Assembly: GCF_019059575.1 (NCBI RefSeq)
Contig: NW_024882860.1
Location: 1-64,000, forward strand
Length of the DNA stretch: 64,000 nt
DNA from: Amphibalanus amphitrite
Taxonomy: Eukaryota > Arthropoda > Thecostraca > Balanomorpha > Balanidae
Direction: 5' to 3'
The notes beneath the pieces were generated by a model. That model was not told the origin of the DNA, ran no database searches, and worked only from the letters and a program-made list of their open reading frames with translations. Within the stretch, counting starts at the first letter, position 1; each line of letters begins with the position of its first letter. This document shows positions 42,123 through 55,415 of this stretch, one piece after another. The translations under genes were made by a program, and so were the position numbers.

Positions 42123-45100
42123 TCTCTCTCTCTCCCTCCCTCTCCCTCACCTTGGGGTTAGTGAAGGGCATGAACAGCCCCATGACGAACATGGCCAGGA
42201 TTGGTCCGGTGCAGCCGCCGTATACGCCCGTGGCCACTTGAATCACTCCGCCCATGTTCTTGGCCACGAACGCCATCAGCATCGAGATGATGCCGTACAC
42301 CAGCGCTGCCGGATAGATGTTAACCCTCGCCCGCACATGGGGGGGGGGGTGGTTGCCCCCCCCAGGCAGTCTTTCTGCTCTGCACTCAACATTTTTACAG
42401 CTAGAAGGCTGATTTTTCGTATAGCTGCTCCTCTATCCTTTCTTGATGTCCACTGAAAATTTCAAGTTTCTGTGATTTTTGGTTTCGGAGATATGACCTT
42501 GTTTTTCAGGTCATGTCATGACCCAAATGGCCAATTCTCAACATCTTGCGTTTGCCATGGGCCTTGTGAGCTTTTGACACCCTGATTTCGGCCTTTTTTG
42601 CCAGTCTTACCTCCCACCTATCATGGAACATGTTGTTCGACGATGTACAGGGTCAAGGTCAGGGTCAAGGTCAACCTAGGTCATCTAAGATAATTGCGTT
42701 TTAGGCAAGCTGAATTTACTTTTTGTGAAGTTTTTTGACTGCATTTTTGGTAAAAGCTTCTCAGATCATGATTTCATGTAATATGGACCCAAAAACAATC
42801 GGTGCACACATCAGTATACACACAGACACACACAGACATACAAACACATATAATTGACCTTGACCTAACTTGACCTGAAATGACCTCAGCAGCAAAATTC
42901 TGGTCGGATGGTGTGACAAAGAGGTTCTAGCTGGCTTGGCACCAGAAAACAGCATCGTCATCGGTATTTGATAAGCAGCGCACTTGATATCCAACGGTGA
43001 CCCAAAACAGCAACATTTTTTAGTTTGACCTGACCTGGAAGGTCAATGACTGACCTGAGAAGGTAAAACTGGGTATCATTGGATTCGTCTCTTCCCAAAG
43101 AATCTTTTTGGTCTTTACTGCTAAGCTCTATCTCCAACAGGAACGAAATGGCGCGGGGGGGGGGGGTGGCAACCACCCCCCCCCCATGTGCGTTCTAGGA
43201 TGGGAAAATGGCATGTGCGGGTGAGGGTTAATGGTCCTTAAATGCATATTTAGTCAACAGTCACCAGTACCGCTGGCCAGAAATATTTGAGGGCATTAAT
43301 ATTGAAGCGTACATTTAGTGAATGTTTAAGAGTGCCGCAATTGAGCCAGGGGTGAGGAACCGGAGCCGGAGCTGGAGCCGGAGCCGCCGGAGCCGGCATA
43401 TTTTGCCCAGAGCCGGAGCCGGAGCCGGAGTCGTGAAACAATAGGTATAGTCCGAAGCCGGAGCCGGAGTCGGAGCCGTCAAAAAGGGGGCGGCTCCGGC
43501 TCCTTTTTTAGGAAAAATTTATTGACCTAGTTCGGCTTGACAGTACAAGGCAGTAAAACATATGGTATTCAAAATATGAAAGTAGCCAAGGCCCTAAAAA
43601 CAAAAATAGCCTTGTTACCTATGCATATACAGAAGCAACGTGTAGGTAAGTACCAATCCTATTGTCTTCTTCCACCCGTAGGTATTTAATTCCATAGGGG
43701 ATGTACTGAGTACTGGAGCCGGAGCCGGAGCCGGACCATTTTACTCGGAGCCAGAGCCGGAGCCGGAGCCGCCATGACATTTCACCCGGAACCGGAGCCG
43801 GAGCCGGAGCCGGAGCCGATTTTTTATCCGGAGCCGGAGCCCGAGCCCGAGCCGTCTGAAATTTCCACGGCTCCGCATCCCTGAAATGAGCACTTCAAAA
43901 GCTACTGAAAGATTGCTATGAACTATCGAATTTCCTTGCAGTTTTCCTCTAGAACGTATGCCTCATTTTAACTATGTCTTCGAGCCACCACCCGACTGAC
44001 CTATGCCTCGGAGCACCCATCGCCGTCCCGCCTCAGACAGCCGCGCAGTCCAGGCGCTGTCCCTGAAGAAATCCTCCCAGGTGACGGCCGCCAGCGAGTT
44101 GAGTGACGACGAGATGGTGCTGAGCGCGCCGCTGAGCACGCAGGCGATGAACAGGCCGCCCAGGCCGGGCACGTGGCCCAGCTGGTCGGCCACAAAGTGC
44201 GGCACCAGCTCGTCCCGGCGGCTCGTCACGCCGGCCCGCAGCGGGTCGCAGGACGAGTACGTGGCGAAGATGGCCAGTCCGGAGACGGTGGAGAGGGAGA
44301 CCATGATGACGATCAGAAAACTGCTGATCAGGCTGGTGCTGTGGACGAGGGAAGGCAGAGATGACTAAACGTGACGTACAACGTTCTACGAGCGCCGTAT
44401 ATCTCTCGGATATACGAGCGCCGTATATCCGCTCGTATGTCAAGCGCCGAGACGACTAGAGGCTTAACCAGTTCAGTGCTTTACTCACTGAGCAAAGAGG
44501 CCGGAACGAACCGACTTCATCGGACAAAATGCTGGCGGGCAATGCAATGGTTGCGTTCAAAATATCACATGGCATTACTGAGCTAAAAGAGGACAGCTCC
44601 ACGTGATTATACGAACCTCAACTCGTGGTTCTGCCTGTTTGAGAGTGAGACGAAACGGACACAACTCACAGTGTTGCCTGTTTGAGCGTGGGCAGGCTGA
44701 GCAGCCTCTGAACAGCCGGCTGGTTCACCCCCAGCAGGGAAATCCACACGAAGATCTGGCCGAAGAATGTGTTCCAGAAGTTGTACCGCTGAAGAGGGTC
44801 GATGTCCCAGCTGTGGGCAAAAGTGAAGAGCAATAGCTGGTGACAAGCTGCTGTTGAAATGTCAAACGTCGAGTCATAGACCTCTTTCACTATTCTTTAG
44901 AATTGTGTTTTTCTATTGAAAAACAAAACTGAGTTCCCTGACAATTTGGCAAAAGCTGCCTGAGATATATGTAGATTTGCGCCTCAATCCATGTAACGCC
45001 CGTCTACGCAATGTGACGTGCTTTAGCCAATAGACGACCAATAACTACACTGTTACTTAGCTAACTGCTCAATGACTTATTTATTACTTATGAGCGATCC

Positions 45101-48100
45101 TCACGTGAACATTGTCAGCCTCCCGTGCTGCCGGTTGACGTCCAGCATCTCTGAGAAGCCGCCGACGTTGATGCAGCCCTGTACGATGATGGCGGTGACG
45201 CCACAGACCATGACGCACGCCTGCAGCACGTCCGCCCACACCACGGCCTTGTAGCCACCCTGAGGACGTCACAGGCGGGCTGGTCGGTAGGACATTGGCT
45301 CATCAATAAAATGTAGACCAGGCTGACAACCAAACGCAGCACCGTCCAGCAATGTGGGGATGTGTAAATCATGATTCCCTATCCACACAAATATTCACAA
45401 ATGAGCGTTAACGTAAAATGTAAGTATCTAAAAGCACAAACATGCACAGCACAGTTAGGTTAAATCATGTTAAATCTAAGATCGAAACGTCATCATAAAT
45501 CGTGCCCTCATCTGAAATGCGTGTCTGCATAGTGGGAAATTTGCAGTTGTACCGATTCATTGTCGTAGAACATCAAAGGTTTAATTCAGTCTCGGACCCA
45601 AATTTCACACAGCTGACCAAATAGGACATCACATTCCATCGAGATCGCCCTAGGCCCGGTTCGAACAGGCGCCAGCCGGACTGTAAGCCCACGTTCCTGA
45701 GCGAATCAGAGATTACATGGGAGCCGTGACCACTGCTAAGCCGTCCGTTCAGAACGTGACTTCCAGTCGGTTCCTTCAGGTCACGTTCGTTGTTTCGTGA
45801 CGTTAACGCCGTTTCGTCATCCGCTCGACGTGTTTCATGGCTTCGTAGTTGATTCTCACCGCAGAACTATTTTTAGATGAAACGGTGTTGTATTTTTTTT
45901 TTTACTCATTTGAAGATTGTAGAATACGTGATATGAGTACGCACTACGCACGACTGCCGCAGCAGACTACCGTTGATTTTTTCATACCAATTATCCAAAT
46001 ACTTCAGCCACAGCCCGCATAAACTAAGAATATTCCACAATACTGACTATACCTACGGTAGATTTTATCAATTTGTTAATTATTCTCTGTCAATCCCTCA
46101 AATTACACAAAACCACCCTCGGTAAACCACTCACGAATGCGGTGTAGGATGTGCCGAGCAGTGCCACCAGCACAATGGCCGCCCAGATGGGCATGCCGGT
46201 GACATTGCTGAGGACGATGGTGGGCGCGAACAGCGCGATACCCGTGTACAGCAGGTTCTGCATCATGAACGCCACTGTTCCGACCATCGTCATGACGCGC
46301 GTGTTGTACCGCTTCCCCAGGTACTGAAAGGGGGAGGGGGAGGTCAGAGTCGTGGGTGTCATAAGTGCTTTAGACACAAGCATCAATGAAGTGGGAGGGG
46401 GAGGGAAGAGGCCATAGCATTCCATCGCTTTCCATAGCCGAGCACTTGCTGGCATGGATCAAGGCCACATCTCTCTGCTCTGTTTACTTGATCTGTCTAA
46501 AGCTTTTGACGTGATTTCCCACTCTAAATTGCTTGACAAGCTCGAGCTGCACGGCATTGACACTGCCTGGTTTCGAAATTATCTTGACGGTCACACGCAA
46601 AGCGTAGCCATCTCTGCCTCACAGAGCTCCCCTCCGCTCAACATTAGCCAGGGCGTCTTCCAGGGGTCATCGTTGGGTCCTCTCTTGTTCAGCATCGTCG
46701 TTAACGATCTTAGCTTGTACGCTGGCGACTCTTTTATCATTCAGTACGCCGATGACACCCAGGTTTTAGTCTCTGGACACAAGTCCGAGCTACCTGACCT
46801 TATCTTAAAACTCGAGGCATCTCTCCAGTCGCTTGGTGATTACTTTCATTCGAACGGTCTAAAACTTAACGAGTCAAAATTCGAGCTACTTCCCATCGGC
46901 TCACGTCAAAATCTGCGAGACCTCCCACCGTTCACGGTCAAGTTTCGGCAAGCCGTGCTATCACCTTGCACTGAAGCAAAAAATCTCGGTGTCACTTTTG
47001 ATCGCCATCTCACTTGGGACTCGCACGTATCGCAACTGTCACAGAAGTGCTTCGGCATCCTTATCGGTCTCTCCCACATCCGCCACTACCTACCATCCGG
47101 TACTCTCCCAATCCTTGTGTCTGCCCTCGTCCTTTCCCACGTCCGCTACTGCCTCTCCGTCTATGGCAACGGGTCTGCCAAGAACCTCGCCACCATCAAC
47201 AAAATTCTAAATTTTGCGGCCCGCATCATCTCCGGCAAAAAGAAATTCGACCACATCTCCTCTGTCCGTGCCTCACTCGGCTGGCCGGACCCCTCCACTA
47301 TGGTTCAAGCCCAAACCCTAAACATCCTACACAAAGCTAGACGAACAGGTCAGCCCGAGTCACTAGCTGCACTATTTGCCACTAATGCCGAGCGTCCAGA
47401 CCGTAGCCGCAGCACCAGGCAGGACCACCTGCTTAGTCTTCCCCGCATACACGGCTCGGCTGCGGGGAAGCGGCAATTCGTGTACCGCGCTGCCGCAGGC
47501 TATAACGCCCTACCACGCGAGTTCTGGGACATGTCCACCTCGATGTTTACCAGCAAGGTCTTAGAACTCTTATCTTCGGTGACATGAGCTGACACGTCAC
47601 TGTAACCGCTTTTAGCTTCTGCATCGTGTGTGTAGTGTGGTTTATGTGTGTTCACTTTTTATCCTCATCATTGCATTTCTTAGCGTGTGTTGACTCTGAC
47701 TCGAGAATAGCCCTGTGATTCCGATCTCATGAAGGGATGAGTCTATGACGTAAATACAATACAATACAATACAATAGCTTGACAGCCATAGCAAAAGGTA
47801 TGGTCGATGGATTTCTTACTTACTCATTTAACATTACATTGCATCGTCGGGAGAGCTGTTTAATTAACAGGCCCGCCTGCGTACTTACATCAAACAACCA
47901 CGGGCACGGACATTTCATCATGGTGATTTTGCAATATACATACGAGTATAAGCGTTTGTTTTCACAGGACTATCATCGAACCAAGCACGATTCGCAAAGG
48001 GCAGTGGTCACTCGTCACTTGAGGGACATAATCCAGGCATGTGGCCAGAGGTGACAAAGAAAATAAACGCCAAATGGACATTTGCAGTTTGCACGGCGTC

Positions 48101-49192
48101 ACGTAAAACGATAATCATCAACTAGGCCGGCAAAGATTACTGCGTCAGCACTCAGCATTGAATGAGCACCGTACTCATTCATTCGGCATGATTGTTGTAT
48201 CGCTATCGGGCTATTCTGTTGATTTTAATATTAGGCACTAGACAGAGATCACTAGGTCTCAAGCCTCCTGTTTGGACCATCCTGTGTAATAATTAAAGGT
48301 GTAAAGTAATCATTGTAAATATGGATGAATCATTAAAATATACTAAAACATAATGTATGATAAAATAATAAACTAATTAAAACATAGCACTTATCTTAAC
48401 ATTAAAATGTATAAATATTTTCGCTGATGATATATCTACCGTCACTTGTGCACAGACCTCGTAGACACTGGTGGGCCACAGTCGGTAAAAGATTGTCGAA
48501 TTAAGCTCATAAAGTGTGTACGTACCTCATAGACGCTGGTGAGCTCCATTCGGTAGAAGACGGGCAGGATGAACACGCTGATGATGATGCTGGCCACGGG
48601 AAACGTCAGAACCACCACGAACCACTGCATGCCGAAGTAAAAAATCTCCGACGGCGTACCTGAGAAGGTTTACGTACAGTTATTCACCCGCGATTTTTTT
48701 CAGTTATTGTTCAGTTATATTTCAGATTTTTTTCAGCACGTTTATTTTGCGATGCATAAGCATGCAGTTGCGAGTTTAGCATTGTGATTGTGGGAACAAT
48801 AAGGTACTTTTAAGTTTTATCTATCACCTGATTTCGCTTCTCAATAAATGTGTTAGCGTAAGTCTCTCAAATCTCTCTTTACATTACTCTCCATGACTGA
48901 TGATCGTATTCAACAGGCTTGCCTTCACTGTTAATGCTGAACATGTTCTTTAAAGGGTAACCAACTCTTAGACTCTCACGGTCTCACCGATGATCAGAAT
49001 GGCAGACATGAATGTCGCCATCATCGAGAGCGACACCGGGGCCACGTTCATGTCGCGTGAGATGAGCAGTCCCTGGGCGTCCTGTCCACGCAGACCGTAG
49101 AACACACCGATAGCCAGCGTGGCGGCCACAAACAGCGCCATCACTACAAAATTGACGGTGCCGAACGCAGCCGCAGCCGTCGTGGCCGCCAT
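40633..49192 (-). CDS. SLC5A8-like: Sodium-coupled monocarboxylate transporter-like (SLC5), gene B
   Basis: Paralogue of gene A in opposite orientation. Exons (5' to 3'): 49192-48988, 48659-48526, 46323-46135, 45259-45105, 44810-44670, 44338-44001, 42305-42151, 41826-41654, 41234-41134, 40766-40633; 574 codons, all GT-AG, phases identical to A. Starts MAATTAAAAF, then GTVNFVVMALFVAATLAIGVF (TM1), GTPSEIFYFGMQWF in exon 2, SYTAF at the exon 3 end, WADVLQACVMVCG in exon 4, ISLLGVNQPAVQRL in exon 5 and the STISSSLNSLAAVTWEDFF signature in exon 6 (about 349-367). Exon 8 has NVT sites that may be glycosylated. The coding exon is preceded by an acceptor at 49273-49272, so the 5' UTR is split. Intron 2 holds an antisense LINE fragment, intron 6 a hAT-like and a TTAA element. 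B differs from A mostly in the extracellular loop and tails, so substrate preference may differ. Confidence 0.92.
42033..42148 (+). repeat. (CT)n microsatellite beside the exon 7 donor of transporter B
   Basis: Read on the gene's strand it is (GA)n, separated from the donor (AAG|GTGAGG at 42151/42150) only by GGGAGAGGGAGGGAG. The copy at 57817-57957 is longer. Confidence 0.95.
42320..43231. mobile_element. Intact TTAA/AGGTCA element in transporter B intron 6
   Basis: TTAACCCTCGCCCGCACATG at the left and CATGTGCGGGTGAGGGTTAA at the right (912 bp). G-run/C-run hairpins are at 42341-42363 and 43156-43186. The interior has repeated AGGTCA (42650-42690, 42860-42885, 43025-43060). Its left TTAA is only 13 bp from the exon 7 acceptor of gene B. 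Confidence 0.8.
43347..43883. mobile_element. hAT-like non-autonomous element with GAGCCG repeats
   Basis: The ends read CAGGGGTGAGGAACCGGAGC and, on the other strand, CAGGGATGCGGAGCCGTGG, a pattern usual in hAT termini. They are flanked by an 8-bp near-perfect duplication, AATTGAGC (43339-43346) and AAATGAGC (43884-43891). Much of both halves is GGAGCC hexamer repeat. No transposase. Confidence 0.65.
46440..47776 (+). mobile_element. 5'-truncated non-LTR retrotransposon (reverse transcriptase), antisense in gene B intron 2
   Basis: A 377-codon frame (46454-47587) contains RT motifs in order: LLCLLDLSKAFD (catalytic Asp), QGVFQGSSLGPLLFSI, QYADDTQVL (the YADD active site), and NLGVTFDRHLTWDSHV, followed by a C-terminal domain ending at TGA 47585-47587. 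The upstream endonuclease and first RT motifs are missing, as expected from incomplete reverse transcription. A 165-bp 3' UTR ends in an (AATAC)n tail at 47753-47775. The motifs fit a Jockey/CR1-type LINE. No stop or frameshift is present in the remaining frame, suggesting a young insertion; a target duplication is not clear. Confidence 0.85.
48457..48493 (-). repeat. Partial duplicate of the transporter B exon 2 end
   Basis: These 37 bp resemble the exon 2 3' end at 48525-48561 at roughly three of four positions, including TTTTACCGA..ACCAGTGTCTACGAG and a following GT. The duplicate lies 68 bp inside intron 2 and could act as a decoy donor. Confidence 0.55.
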
Positions 49193-49271
49193 GTTGGATT
49201 TGGTGGTTTTCGCCGGGGAAATCCGAGGAGTTGACTGACGGAGGCCGAATCGGATGACCGCAAAACGGAGG

Positions 49272-50848
<1,577 letters not shown>

Positions 50849-50985
50849 GCGATTTCAGCACACTTTTCAAACTTGATATGAACAAAGTGTTGCCAAGTTG
50901 TCCAATCTTTTGCTACTTACATTCAAACCACAGACGACCCACGCATTATTCGATCGCTGACCTTCCTCTGACTACTGTTTTACAG

Positions 50986-53900
50986 TACCTGGGCCTGAGG
51001 TACGACTCCAGCCTGGCCAAGGTGATCGGGACGACTGCGTTCATGACACAGAACCTGCTGTACACCGGCATCGCGCTGTATGCACCCTCGATCGTGCTCA
51101 GCAATGTCACTGGTATGCCCGACTGGGCAGCCATTGTGCTGGTTGCCTTCCTCGGCACCTCCTACACCGCATTCGTGAGTGGTTGGACCGTAGGACGGTG
51201 CTATCTAGTGGAGAATATCTAGTAGCTGGTCTCACGACGCTTTGGAGAAGTGTTAGTGCAAATGAACATAGTCAATTACCTCTATTCTATGCGGAACATG
51301 GGTCGGAAGCACAAGGACGGAATGTGATGCTATTATAGCTTGTTGTTGTGCTTGTGGACAACTGTGCATAGGCGGCGGAACGGGGAGGGCACCGGACACC
51401 GGTGCCCCCCTTTGATTCTGACATTTTAACATTAGCAGTATGGGCATTGCATGGAAAGAATGGGACCAAAATTCGGCAGTGCCCCCCCCCCCTCCCTTAA
51501 TTGAAGGTGTTCCGCCGCTACTGCAACTGTGTACCTATGTAACGCAGTGTACTTTTCAAACATTTAAGTTATAGCGTAATAAGTAGCTTTAGTTTTGATA
51601 TGTGGACCATCCCAAGCACCGTGACTGGCCTGCAGCCTTTATAGACTTTGTGAACGCAAGCAGATGCGCTACGTCCCATCGTGTCTTGCTTACCCATTGG
51701 GCTCTTCGGTACTGTGTGCTGCTAAGAGTTAGGATGTGATCGGATAAGTCGCGGTATGCTCCAGGGGGTCGTGATGTGACACTGTGTATTACGTTGTCTG
51801 TTGAACCGATGCTCCGCGTGTTCCCGGGCGCCCACACCGTCATTTAGGCAGAGGTGGTGGAAGGAGCTACATTTTAGTATCTAGTCGGTTACATTGTGCT
51901 CACGCTGTGCTCCATGTGCTCCAGGGCGGGTTCCGCGCCGTCATCTGGGCAGACGTGCTGCAGGCGGGCGTCATGGTGGCCGGCGTGCTCGCCATCATCA
52001 TACAGGGCTGTCTCAACGTCGGCGGCTTCTCAGAGATGTTGGACGTCAACCGGCTGCACGGGAGGCTGACGCTGTTCACGTGAGAATATCTGCGTCTTGG
52101 GCAGCTTTGGAAGTAGAGAGGTCGCATATTCCCAACAGTGCTATTCGACGTAAACAATTGTTATGGGTGCCACAAAGGATGCATTTTTTTCGTAGGGTTT
52201 CCTCGATATGCTCATTTCTTGGCATGTGTATTATACTTACACGTGCGAATAAGACAGACTTGCTGGATGGCTGTGGCAGTAGATACGTGCCTAAGCTGGC
52301 GTAACAACTTCATTTCAAACCCGTCACATAAATGTCCAGATTAATCAATGAATCAGTTTGTGGCTGTTAAAATACACACATACCAGCGCTACTTACACGC
52401 GCCAATAATGTTCGTAAGTGGCCCGGCACCTGCTTTATGTCACTCTGACCCATAAGATCTTCTGCGACAGCTGGGACTTTGACCCGCTGCAGCGTCACAA
52501 CTTCTGGAACATCTTCTTCGGCCAGCTGTTCATGTGGACGTCCCTGCTGGGTGTGAACCAGCCGGCGGTGCAGAGACTTCTCAGCTTGCCCACGTACAGA
52601 AAGGCCGCCATGTAAGGATTCTATATGCTGAGTCAAAACTGTCTATTAAATAACTTGCCGAATGTGTCAAATGTATTATCCTAGCGTTAATGGTAACGGT
52701 TTTTACCGTAATCGAAACGATTGCAATTAGGCTTTTCAGTATAACGCAGCATAACAATCGTGCAATCAGCGAATGTTTTGAGATTATTTTCCCATGGCAA
52801 TTGGAAGTGACGGCTAATTCGAGCTTTTACCTTACCAACGCTTAGCCATCGATAAGGCAAATCACAACAACCCACCTTTGCCTATCTGCCAATTTAGAAG
52901 CAATACGTTAGGAGTCTTAACACAAGCTGTAGCATATATGTATAACCATTCGTTTAGCCCAGTGCCGATGCCGAACAAATATTTGGAGACATTTCGCAAC
53001 TATTACACTCCACCTCTCTAGCCGCCGCATCCCGTTTTTAATCCCCAGGACCAGTGTGTTCGGCGGCCTGATGATGTTCATCATGACCACGCTGGCCGTT
53101 CTCGCCGGGCTGGCCATCTTCGCCACCTACTCCTCCTGCGACCCGCTGCGGGCCGGCGTGACGAGCCGCCGAGACGAGCTGGTGCCGCACTTTGTGGCCG
53201 ACCAGCTGGGCCACGTGCCCGGCCTGGGCGGCCTGTTCATCGCCTGCGTGCTCAGCGGCGCGCTCAGCACCATCTCGTCGTCACTGAACTCGCTGGCGGC
53301 CGTCACCTGGGAGGATTTCTTCAGGGACAGCGCCTGTATTGTTGGACTGTCAGAGGCGGGACGGCGATGGGCCGTCAGGGCAATAGGTCAGTGGTGGACA
53401 CTTCTACCAGCTTCCAGCTCATTCATTCATTCATTCATTCATTCATTCATTCATTCATTCATTCATTCATTCATTCATTCATTCATTCATTCATGCAATA
53501 TCCATTCATTCATATTTAGTTAATTAATTAATTCATTCATTCATTCATTCATTCATATTTAGTTAATTCATTCATTCATTCATTCATTCATTCATTCATT
53601 CATTCATTCATTCATTCATTCATTCATTCATTCATTCATTCATTCATTCATTCATCGTTAGTTTTATGCTTGGGGCTGGACTAAATCAATAGCACTGCCT
53701 TGTTTGTTGTGTCTTCTTTGATTCCGTTGCTTATCCCTCGCATGGCATAGTGGCATACCCAAGGCCCTAAATACAGGCATACCTTTCTTTGACTTTTATC
53801 ATCTTTCCAGTCGTCGTGTACGACGTAATTCTTACCCTTCCCGCTGCTTTCCAGCGCTCGTGTACGGCATAGCCTCAATGCTGATGGCATTCCTAGCCAA

Positions 53901-55415
53901 GAACATGGGTGGCGTTCTTCAGATCGCCATTGGCGTCTACGGTGGCTGCACCGGGCCGGTGCTGGCAATCTTCATACTCGCATTGTTTGTGCCCTTCTCC
54001 AACCCGAAGGCAAGCTAGTAGAAAGCACATTCCAACTTTATTTTTAACTTCCGTTGAGGGGAGAGAGTTTGTCATTTGTGGGTGGCGTGGTCGGCTCACA
54101 TTTGCTAAATACTCGTAACTACGTGCATATTGATACTTTATTAATAAAGAAATCGATTTACCGACTCGTACAGCAACCACGCCAGTTCACTCCAGGATTT
54201 AGTCTCGACAGGCTGGCCAAGCTGACCATCCTTTCTGACAGCCCTCGGTTCCTTACTGACCGAGCCCGCTCCACACCACTACAGGGTCTGACTGTGGGAC
54301 TCCTGGTGGGCCTGGCTCTGGCCCTCTCTGCCTCGTTCGGAGCCTCATTCGGCGGTGCTGCTCCTCCGGCCATGCTGCCCACGGAGGTGGACGGCTGTGG
54401 CTTCAACATCACGATCCCAGAGAGTGCCAACGTCGCCACCAGCGCAGCAGAAAAGTCAGTGCAGCTGATCTTTTAACAAATAAATATTATCGCAGGGGCT
54501 CGGGGGAGTCGCGAGAGTCCGCCCCTTTCCCAATAGTTTCGCTTCCGTACCGCCACGCAATGTATAAAGTGGTGCAGCTTTGGGTCGGACCCTCCGATTC
54601 TGAGATGGTGGCGAATGTATTAACTCGGAGTCCCTGTGTTATTACAATGGTGCCGTAATGGCTCATGTAAAACGTTTATTTGCTATTTGCCAACAATTTT
54701 TATAAATGAAAGATTAAAGATTCCCACAAAATGTGCATAAGGCTCATCATTTTAATGCTGGTTTCATTCCTTTCAGGGTTGTGAGAAACAAGTTTTTCAG
54801 CATATCGTACATGCTGTACTCCGTCCTGGGCTTTGTCGGGACATTTGTGATCGGCATCATTGTGTCACTTGTGACAGGTAAGTGACCAAACGACTTCCCA
54901 ACAAATTTATACCAAATATATTTTCGGATTGATTATTAATAGTGAAAATATTACGCGCATGTTTTATGATGCATTTACCTATAAATTTATTGCGTGAAAA
55001 TCATATATGCACATTGCACACAGATAACGTTTCATGTCAGACCCAATATTACTAGAACATAGTCAGACCCAGGCAAGGAAGGCATCTGATGATATATCAT
55101 GAACCGTGGTATGGATATAACGTCTGGGAGGTGCCGTAAAAAAAACGTTAAAAGGGACGACGCGGTAAAGAAACATGTGAATAAATTGTATGGGCAATGA
55201 CGAAAATTTACTCTAGCCATTTATCATGTCAGTTCGCGTTATATCGGTTTTGATATTGGACGCATTGTGTCGTCTGTTTTTCAGGTGGCAGCAATATTGA
55301 AGTGAATCCCGAAATGCTCAGCCCCGCAATGTCGTGTTTCGCTCAGAAGGCAAAGTTCCGACTGCCTCACAGCAACGGAGCTTCCAACAACGCCTTCGAA
55401 ATGGAGAAGAAGTAG
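50986..55415 (+). CDS. SLC5 transporter A', 5'-truncated duplicate of gene A
   Basis: Exons 3-10 of gene A are repeated intact: 50986-51174, 51925-52079, 52471-52611, 53049-53386, 53855-54009, 54285-54454, 54777-54877, 55285-55415. Splice sites, the GC donor of intron 7 (54010-54011) and the stop codon are all retained. Exons 1-2 (110 codons, including TM1 and the GTPSEV segment) are absent because the duplication breakpoint lies in intron 2. The sequence upstream of exon 3 is open in frame back to an ATG at 50879. Without the first helices a working symporter is unlikely, so it is probably a pseudogene unless a new 5' exon is recruited, or else an assembly duplicate. Confidence 0.8.
53419..53655 (+). 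repeat. (TTCA)n microsatellite, duplicate copy
   Basis: Second copy of 37636-37872. Position within A' intron 4 (intron 6 of A) is conserved; unit counts between interruptions differ slightly. Confidence 0.95.

Noticed and set aside
44033-44443. Arg/His/Pro-rich frame within transporter B exon 6
   Set aside because: Wrong-frame shadow of the conserved SLC5 exon on the same strand; the duplicate at 59045 is rejected for the same reason.
45640-45700. GGTTCGAAC box suggesting a tRNA or SINE remnant
   Set aside because: A B-box-like word alone; no A box at the right distance and no acceptor stem.
51894-52304. Frame spanning exon 4 of A' on an alternate register (also 36111-36521)
   Set aside because: Out of frame with the conserved SLC5 sequence and running into intron.
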